Positions 59,536-64,000 of a DNA stretch of 64,000 nucleotides are shown here, piece by piece. Numbering within the stretch: position 1 is the stretch's first letter; each line of letters starts with the position of its first letter. The notes under the pieces are model-generated. The model had not been told where the DNA came from and did no database searches. It saw only the letters and a list, made by a program, of their open reading frames with translations. The position numbers were made by a program, and so were the translations under genes. The DNA lies in the NCBI GenBank assembly GCA_018064525.1, contig JAGHVB010000006.1:1-64000 (forward strand), written 5' to 3'. Origin of the DNA: Candidatus Treponema merdequi (GTDB lineage: Bacteria; Spirochaetota; Spirochaetia; Treponematales; Treponemataceae).

Positions 59536-59700
59536 ATCTTTATATTAACATACATTGAACATAAAGCAAGAAAAAAAGTTTAAATTTAAAAAACTTTTTT
59601 TCTTGCTTTTTTTGTGATTATGTTATTTTACTTAGGAAACTTTTTCTAGTAAATTTGGTTGTTATGGTATAGAATATAATTGGAAGGAAATATTCAGCTA

Positions 59701-61236
59701 ATGAACCAGATGCTTTTTTTAAGAATTAATATTTTTAATATAGTAATTCTTTTATATTTAATAACATACAGCTTTTACTGTTTAAAATATTATTTATCTA
59801 AAAACAACTTTATCGTCTTTGCTTTATTCAGCCTGTTGCATGTAATTTTTGGACTTGTTACAGAAGTAACAGTCAATATGCCTGATTGCCCCGTTTTTAT
59901 AAATGATATTTGTCATATTCTTTTCTTTGTTTTCGCACTTGCATTCTGTCTTGAACTTTTTAAATATTCTGTAAATATTGTTTATCCAAAAAATAAAACT
60001 GAAATTCCGACTGTTGTTGCTTATCTAATTTCTGGAATTGCAATATTAATAACTTCACTTTCGAATATTGAGTATCGTCATGGTAATGGAACAATGTACA
60101 GCGCCGGAGTTGGTCCTACAATCTGTTATGGTGCTGCATGTTCAATGTTTATTGTGTCTGTTTTTCTTCTTGTATTCAATCATAAAAAAATTCAGCGTCA
60201 TATTGTATTTGCACTTTTGCCGATGACGCTTGTATCATTTGTTTTCCTTATTGTTCAGATTTTTGTTCCAGAATTTTTATTTACCGGAGCAGATATAACT
60301 TTAGTTTTAATCGGAGCATTTTTTGCAATTGAAAATCCGATTGGAAAATTTGAAGATCGTGCGAATATCGATATGGATACTCATGCACGAAACAGAAACT
60401 GTTATGAAAAGGATTTTGAAAAATTAAAAGCCCGCATTAGAGAAGATAAAATTGAATATCCGTTAATCTATGTTATCTGCGATTTAAATGGATTAAAAAC
60501 CGTCAATGATAATTACGGACATCTTGAAGGCGATAAACTGATTACTACTGCAGCAGAAATTTTAATGGAACAGTTAAAAGATGCGCAGAATGTTTATCGA
60601 ATCGGTGGTGATGAATTTGTTGCTCTTTTTGAAGGTGTTAAGATTTCGGTTGTAGAAGAACAGATTGCGCTTGTTAATGTTGAATGTGAAAAGGCAAGCA
60701 AGAATCTTGTAACGCCTTTGACAATTTCGATTGGATATGCAGTTTATACTCAGGGTGATGATATTGAAGATGTCGTACGAAGTGCAGATGAAACGATGTA
60801 TGCAAATAAAGATGCATATTACAAAAACAAAGGTCTTAACAGAAGAAAGATAAAAGATTCATTTAATGTTATTCGCGATGCCTGCACAAAAATGGTTCGT
60901 GTAAATCTTACCAAAGATAATTTTAAAATCATAAACATTAATCTTGAAGAAAAGAAAAAAGAAACAGGATTTTCTGAAGTATTTTCTGAATGGGTAAAAG
61001 GATTTGCAGATGCCGGTTATGTTTATCAGGATGATCTTGAACTTTTTAATGATAATATGAATATCGATTACCTCCGTAACTGCTTTACTTCTAAGAAAGA
61101 AAATGTTAGTTTTATCTACAGAAGAAAGTATTCAGGTGATTTCTTTAAAACGTTTGTTGAGTTTATTCCTGCAGATGAGTATCGTGATGATAATCAGATA
61201 GTATTCTGCTATGTAAAAAACTTGCACCAGAAATAG
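59701..61236 (+). CDS. Membrane diguanylate cyclase (GGDEF protein)
   Basis: A 511-residue protein with seven or so N-terminal membrane helices (about 5-210) and a GGDEF domain with intact active-site GGDEF at 302-306 (RIGGDEFVALFEG), which makes cyclic di-GMP. The inhibitory RxxD site upstream of GGDEF is not conserved. A C-terminal region (about 400-511) of unknown type follows. The membrane module resembles that of the degenerate cyclase protein at 19.4 kb. A TATAAT (59675-59680) lies just before the start, and GGAAGGAA about 11 bases ahead of ATG 59701 is the probable ribosome binding site. A lipoprotein gene follows at 61245. Confidence 0.85.
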   Translation: MNQMLFLRINIFNIVILLYLITYSFYCLKYYLSKNNFIVFALFSLLHVIFGLVTEVTVNMPDCPVFINDICHILFFVFALAFCLELFKYSVNIVYPKNKTEIPTVVAYLISGIAILITSLSNIEYRHGNGTMYSAGVGPTICYGAACSMFIVSVFLLVFNHKKIQRHIVFALLPMTLVSFVFLIVQIFVPEFLFTGADITLVLIGAFFAIENPIGKFEDRANIDMDTHARNRNCYEKDFEKLKARIREDKIEYPLIYVICDLNGLKTVNDNYGHLEGDKLITTAAEILMEQLKDAQNVYRIGGDEFVALFEGVKISVVEEQIALVNVECEKASKNLVTPLTISIGYAVYTQGDDIEDVVRSADETMYANKDAYYKNKGLNRRKIKDSFNVIRDACTKMVRVNLTKDNFKIININLEEKKKETGFSEVFSEWVKGFADAGYVYQDDLELFNDNMNIDYLRNCFTSKKENVSFIYRRKYSGDFFKTFVEFIPADEYRDDNQIVFCYVKNLHQK

Positions 61237-61244
61237 GAAAAATT

Positions 61245-64000
61245 ATGAAAAAAGCTATTAATGCCTCATTTGCAGTTCTCTGCGGATTTATTTTATTCAG
61301 CTGCAATAAAAAAATCGATTATAAAAAAGCAGAAATTTCGAGTTTGTATCCGGACACAGCTGAAGAAGACGATAAGCTCCCGCTTCCAGCCGGTTTAGAA
61401 TTTATTACTGAAGAACCGCAGAAAGAAGCAGAAAGGCAAAAATCAAAACCGCTGAACAATAAGAATTTTATTTTTGTAGAAGGCGGAAGTTTTATTAATA
61501 AAGTTCATAATGAAATGAATCTTTTATATAAGGACACTGAGATTTATGTTTCTGATTTTTATATTTCAGAAACTGAAGTTACTCAGAAATTATTTAAAGA
61601 AGTGATGGGATACAATCCTTCTTCTGATATCAGTCCTGATAAACCTGTGGACAGCATTTCTTTTTATGATGCTGTCAGATTCTGCAATAAATACAGTATT
61701 CGTGAAGGACGAACTCCATGTTATTCCATTCTTGGTGAAACCAATCCTGATAAGTGGAAAACTTTAAGCTATGAAAATAATTCTGCTGAATATAAAGAAT
61801 ACTTGAAAGAATTAAAATTCAATTACTATTGTGATGGTTTTCGTCTTCCGTTGAACACAGAATTTGTCTATGCATATAAAGGCGGAAACAGGTCAAAAAA
61901 CTATAAGTATCCTGGTTCTGATATTCTGGAAGAAGTTGGCAGAGAATTTTATACAGAGCCTGTAAAAACGTATAAACCTAATGAACTTGGAATATATGAT
62001 ATGCTGGGAAATGTCGGAGAACATATCATCTGTTGTAAAGAAAATCCCTGTTTGATAGAACCAGCTGTATTGAATCCGTTACCGGAAGAAAACATTATAG
62101 AAAGTTCTGCAGTGTTTGGAAAATACTATTTTTCAAATTATGAAAATTCAAAAATGAACAGCAGAATTTTTGATTCTGAAACTATGGATTCTGATAATCA
62201 TAATGAGTTTGGAATAAGATTGTGTTCCACTGTAACTTCTGATGAGTCCTTAAAGCGTGATGAAAAATTCAAAAAAGAAATTCATGAAAAGAATGTTGCA
62301 GCATTAAAACAGAAACTTGATTATACAATGATTCCACTCAAAGGATTAAAAAATTCAAATAATGAATATAAACCATTTTTACTTTGTAAATATAAAGTTA
62401 CAGAAGATTTACGGACATTTGCTTATTACGAAAACATCAGGTCTTTAAATCCAAGAGCGAATTTCTGCAGATTCAGTTATGAAGAAGCTATAAATTTCTG
62501 TAATGAATTAAGTAAATTAATGGGATATGAACCATGTTTTTACAAAACAAGAGACGGAGAATATGTCTGTGATTTTACAAAGAATGGATTCCGCTTTCCT
62601 ACAAAGTCTGAATGGGAATATGCAGCAGACGATGCGTACATTGAAAATGAACATGTAAAAGAAGATTTGTATAATTATGGTCTGACAAATGAAAAAGGTC
62701 TGTGCGGTATGAACTTTCGTGGTGAGGAAATATGCTGGTATAAAAATACCAGCGAGCTTACTTATATAAAACCAGATGGCTATAATTTTTATAATGACTG
62801 TTATCACAAAATTAAGGATTATGATGATTTTAGTGTAAGATTGTGCCGTTCTCTTGCCTCTGAAAAAGAATATGAAGATGCATGTGTTAAACAGGAAAAA
62901 GCTGACGAGGAAGCAAAAAAGCTTGCGTGCAAAGTAATTTACGAAGAATTTGAAAAATACAAAAATGAAAAGTTAGCAAAACTGGCTGCTTCAAATGCTG
63001 ATGAAAAAACTTTACACGAAGCCGCTGAAAGAATTGAATGCGAAATTGGAAGAAAACTGGTACCTGTACAAGGCGGTGAATTTGAGCATGGTAAACCATT
63101 TGTAGATGAAACGCCTTCTGATTTTACCGGTAAAGTAAAAGTTGGCTCTTTTGAAATGTCACCTGTGATGATGTCCACCGGTATCTATTATACTTTACTG
63201 TCTTTGATGCAATACGGCAGTTATTATGGTGTGAAGAAATTTAATCCACAGATGAAGACTTATTCAGAACTTAATTGGATTGATGCTGTAAAATTCTGTA
63301 ATTTTTTGAGTGATATTTATGGATATGAAAAATGTTATTCATTTTCAGATGGAAAAATAAAATGCGATTTTACAAAGAATGGATATAGACTTCCTACAGA
63401 AATTGAATGGGAATATGCTGCCCGCGGTGGTAGAAATAAAACTGATAGACAATGGAGTTCAATTGATAAGATTTCATTCGAAAGTCATGAAGCATATGGT
63501 GAATGGGAAGAATATACATTTTATGATTATATGTATCCTTATTTTGATTATTATAGAACGGAAGAAAAATATGCCAGTTTGAACAGCGATTATGCCTTTA
63601 TCACACATAATGAAGATTTGCCTTACAGTAGAACACAGAGTTATGGCAGAGTTGTTATAAAATATGAAGATATTACTTTCCCGGAAGAAGGAAAGAATGT
63701 TCTTGGTATTTATAATATGTGCGGTATGTGCAATGAGTGGTGCTGGGATTATTATAATGAACAGCTTCCTGATTATGTTTACAGTATGCCGACTGGTGAT
63801 GAATATTGCTTTACGAAAAGACATGTTTCCCGTGGCGGAGTTCTTGAATTGAATGCCGCAGAGTGTTCTGTAAACTGGAGAAGCGGTGCGTATGATAAAG
63901 CGGCACTCAGAGTTGTAAGAACAACAGATACTGCAGAGATGAAAAAACTGATGGCAGACCATGATGCAGAAGTCAAAAAGATAAAAGATGAATATGTAAA
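61245..64000 (+). CDS. Large lipoprotein with three FGE-like domains (partial, runs off the window)
   Basis: An open frame from ATG 61245 (AGGAAAAATT upstream) to the window end with no stop: at least 918 codons. It has a lipobox (LFSC) and three successive formylglycine-generating-enzyme/sulfatase-modifying-type folds. The first (about 75-340) has FYISETEVTQKLFKEVMG and YDMLGNVGEH. The second (about 360-550) has FTKNGFRFPTKSEWEYAAD. The third (about 600-900) has NGYRLPTEIEWEYAARGG and GIYNMCGMCNEWCWDYY. The helix linker between units is Glu/Lys-rich. The catalytic cysteine pair of true FGE is not evident, so this is probably a binding or scaffold surface protein. It follows the GGDEF gene after eight bases. 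Confidence 0.75.
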   Translation, partial: MKKAINASFAVLCGFILFSCNKKIDYKKAEISSLYPDTAEEDDKLPLPAGLEFITEEPQKEAERQKSKPLNNKNFIFVEGGSFINKVHNEMNLLYKDTEIYVSDFYISETEVTQKLFKEVMGYNPSSDISPDKPVDSISFYDAVRFCNKYSIREGRTPCYSILGETNPDKWKTLSYENNSAEYKEYLKELKFNYYCDGFRLPLNTEFVYAYKGGNRSKNYKYPGSDILEEVGREFYTEPVKTYKPNELGIYDMLGNVGEHIICCKENPCLIEPAVLNPLPEENIIESSAVFGKYYFSNYENSKMNSRIFDSETMDSDNHNEFGIRLCSTVTSDESLKRDEKFKKEIHEKNVAALKQKLDYTMIPLKGLKNSNNEYKPFLLCKYKVTEDLRTFAYYENIRSLNPRANFCRFSYEEAINFCNELSKLMGYEPCFYKTRDGEYVCDFTKNGFRFPTKSEWEYAADDAYIENEHVKEDLYNYGLTNEKGLCGMNFRGEEICWYKNTSELTYIKPDGYNFYNDCYHKIKDYDDFSVRLCRSLASEKEYEDACVKQEKADEEAKKLACKVIYEEFEKYKNEKLAKLAASNADEKTLHEAAERIECEIGRKLVPVQGGEFEHGKPFVDETPSDFTGKVKVGSFEMSPVMMSTGIYYTLLSLMQYGSYYGVKKFNPQMKTYSELNWIDAVKFCNFLSDIYGYEKCYSFSDGKIKCDFTKNGYRLPTEIEWEYAARGGRNKTDRQWSSIDKISFESHEAYGEWEEYTFYDYMYPYFDYYRTEEKYASLNSDYAFITHNEDLPYSRTQSYGRVVIKYEDITFPEEGKNVLGIYNMCGMCNEWCWDYYNEQLPDYVYSMPTGDEYCFTKRHVSRGGVLELNAAECSVNWRSGAYDKAALRVVRTTDTAEMKKLMADHDAEVKKIKDEYV

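Noticed and set aside
63474-63962. 162-codon minus-strand ORF at the window end
   Set aside because: It is antisense to the third FGE-like domain of the partial lipoprotein gene, which has family motifs on the plus strand.
1-64000. CRISPR arrays, tRNA and rRNA genes
   Set aside because: I saw no regularly spaced direct repeats, cloverleaf sequences with CCA-proximal stems, or rRNA-like conserved blocks in the window.

Overview
This window looks like chromosomal DNA of a host-associated spirochaete, most likely a gut or rumen Treponema. The evidence is indirect: low G+C by eye; many lipobox lipoproteins next to genuine outer-membrane genes (TolC, a TonB-dependent receptor); CheX and CheD chemotaxis proteins; a bacterial XPB-type helicase of the kind found in Treponema; and TvpA-like and multi-domain formylglycine-generating-enzyme (FGE)-fold lipoproteins. 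No rRNA, tRNA or CRISPR array was seen. The only mobile-element trace is a decayed transposase fragment near 0.8 kb.

Region 1 (0-13 kb) is a pentose module. It holds an araD/araB-like pair on the minus strand and a divergent YtfQ-type sugar ABC transporter (lipoprotein binding protein, ATPase, two permeases). Behind these is a minus-strand regulatory operon: a membrane-anchored sugar-binding protein, a YesM/LytS-type histidine kinase and an AraC-type response regulator. A 21-bp-spaced direct repeat lies in the araB/transporter divergent promoter region. L-arabinose isomerase is not in the window. An HU protein gene follows.

Region 2 (13-31 kb) holds phenylacetate-CoA ligase plus an ACT protein, XPB helicase plus its helicase-associated partner, and a degenerate class III nucleotidyl cyclase next to a 1209-residue hybrid kinase. 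It continues with a soluble chemoreceptor-like protein plus CheD, a MinD/ParA ATPase, threonine aldolase, and a modular lipoprotein whose last ~45 codons resemble a diversity-generating-retroelement variable region.

Region 3 (31-41 kb) is a TetR-controlled RND efflux operon (double-HTH regulator, TolC, membrane fusion protein, RND pump, PG0541-like protein, radical SAM protein). It is followed by a double-glycine-leader peptide gene and an NhaC antiporter on the minus strand.

Region 4 (41-51 kb) is a surface-glycan cluster led by a YidC-like/sulfatase-fold fusion, with four further glycosyltransferases or transferase-like proteins, a GT11 fucosyltransferase and a WecE-type aminotransferase.

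Region 5 (51-64 kb) starts with a cobalamin riboswitch controlling a small lipoprotein and a BtuB-like receptor. It then carries CheX, an Ntn amidohydrolase, a BspA-type LRR lipoprotein, glutamate dehydrogenase with a structured leader, a small lipoprotein, a candidate ~200-nt structured RNA, a membrane GGDEF protein and a large lipoprotein with three FGE-like domains that runs off the window end.

The best candidates for something undescribed are the YidC/sulfatase fusion (it lacks the conserved insertase arginine), the retroelement-like variable lipoprotein, the structured RNA, the double-glycine peptide, and the pseudocyclase/hybrid-kinase pair.
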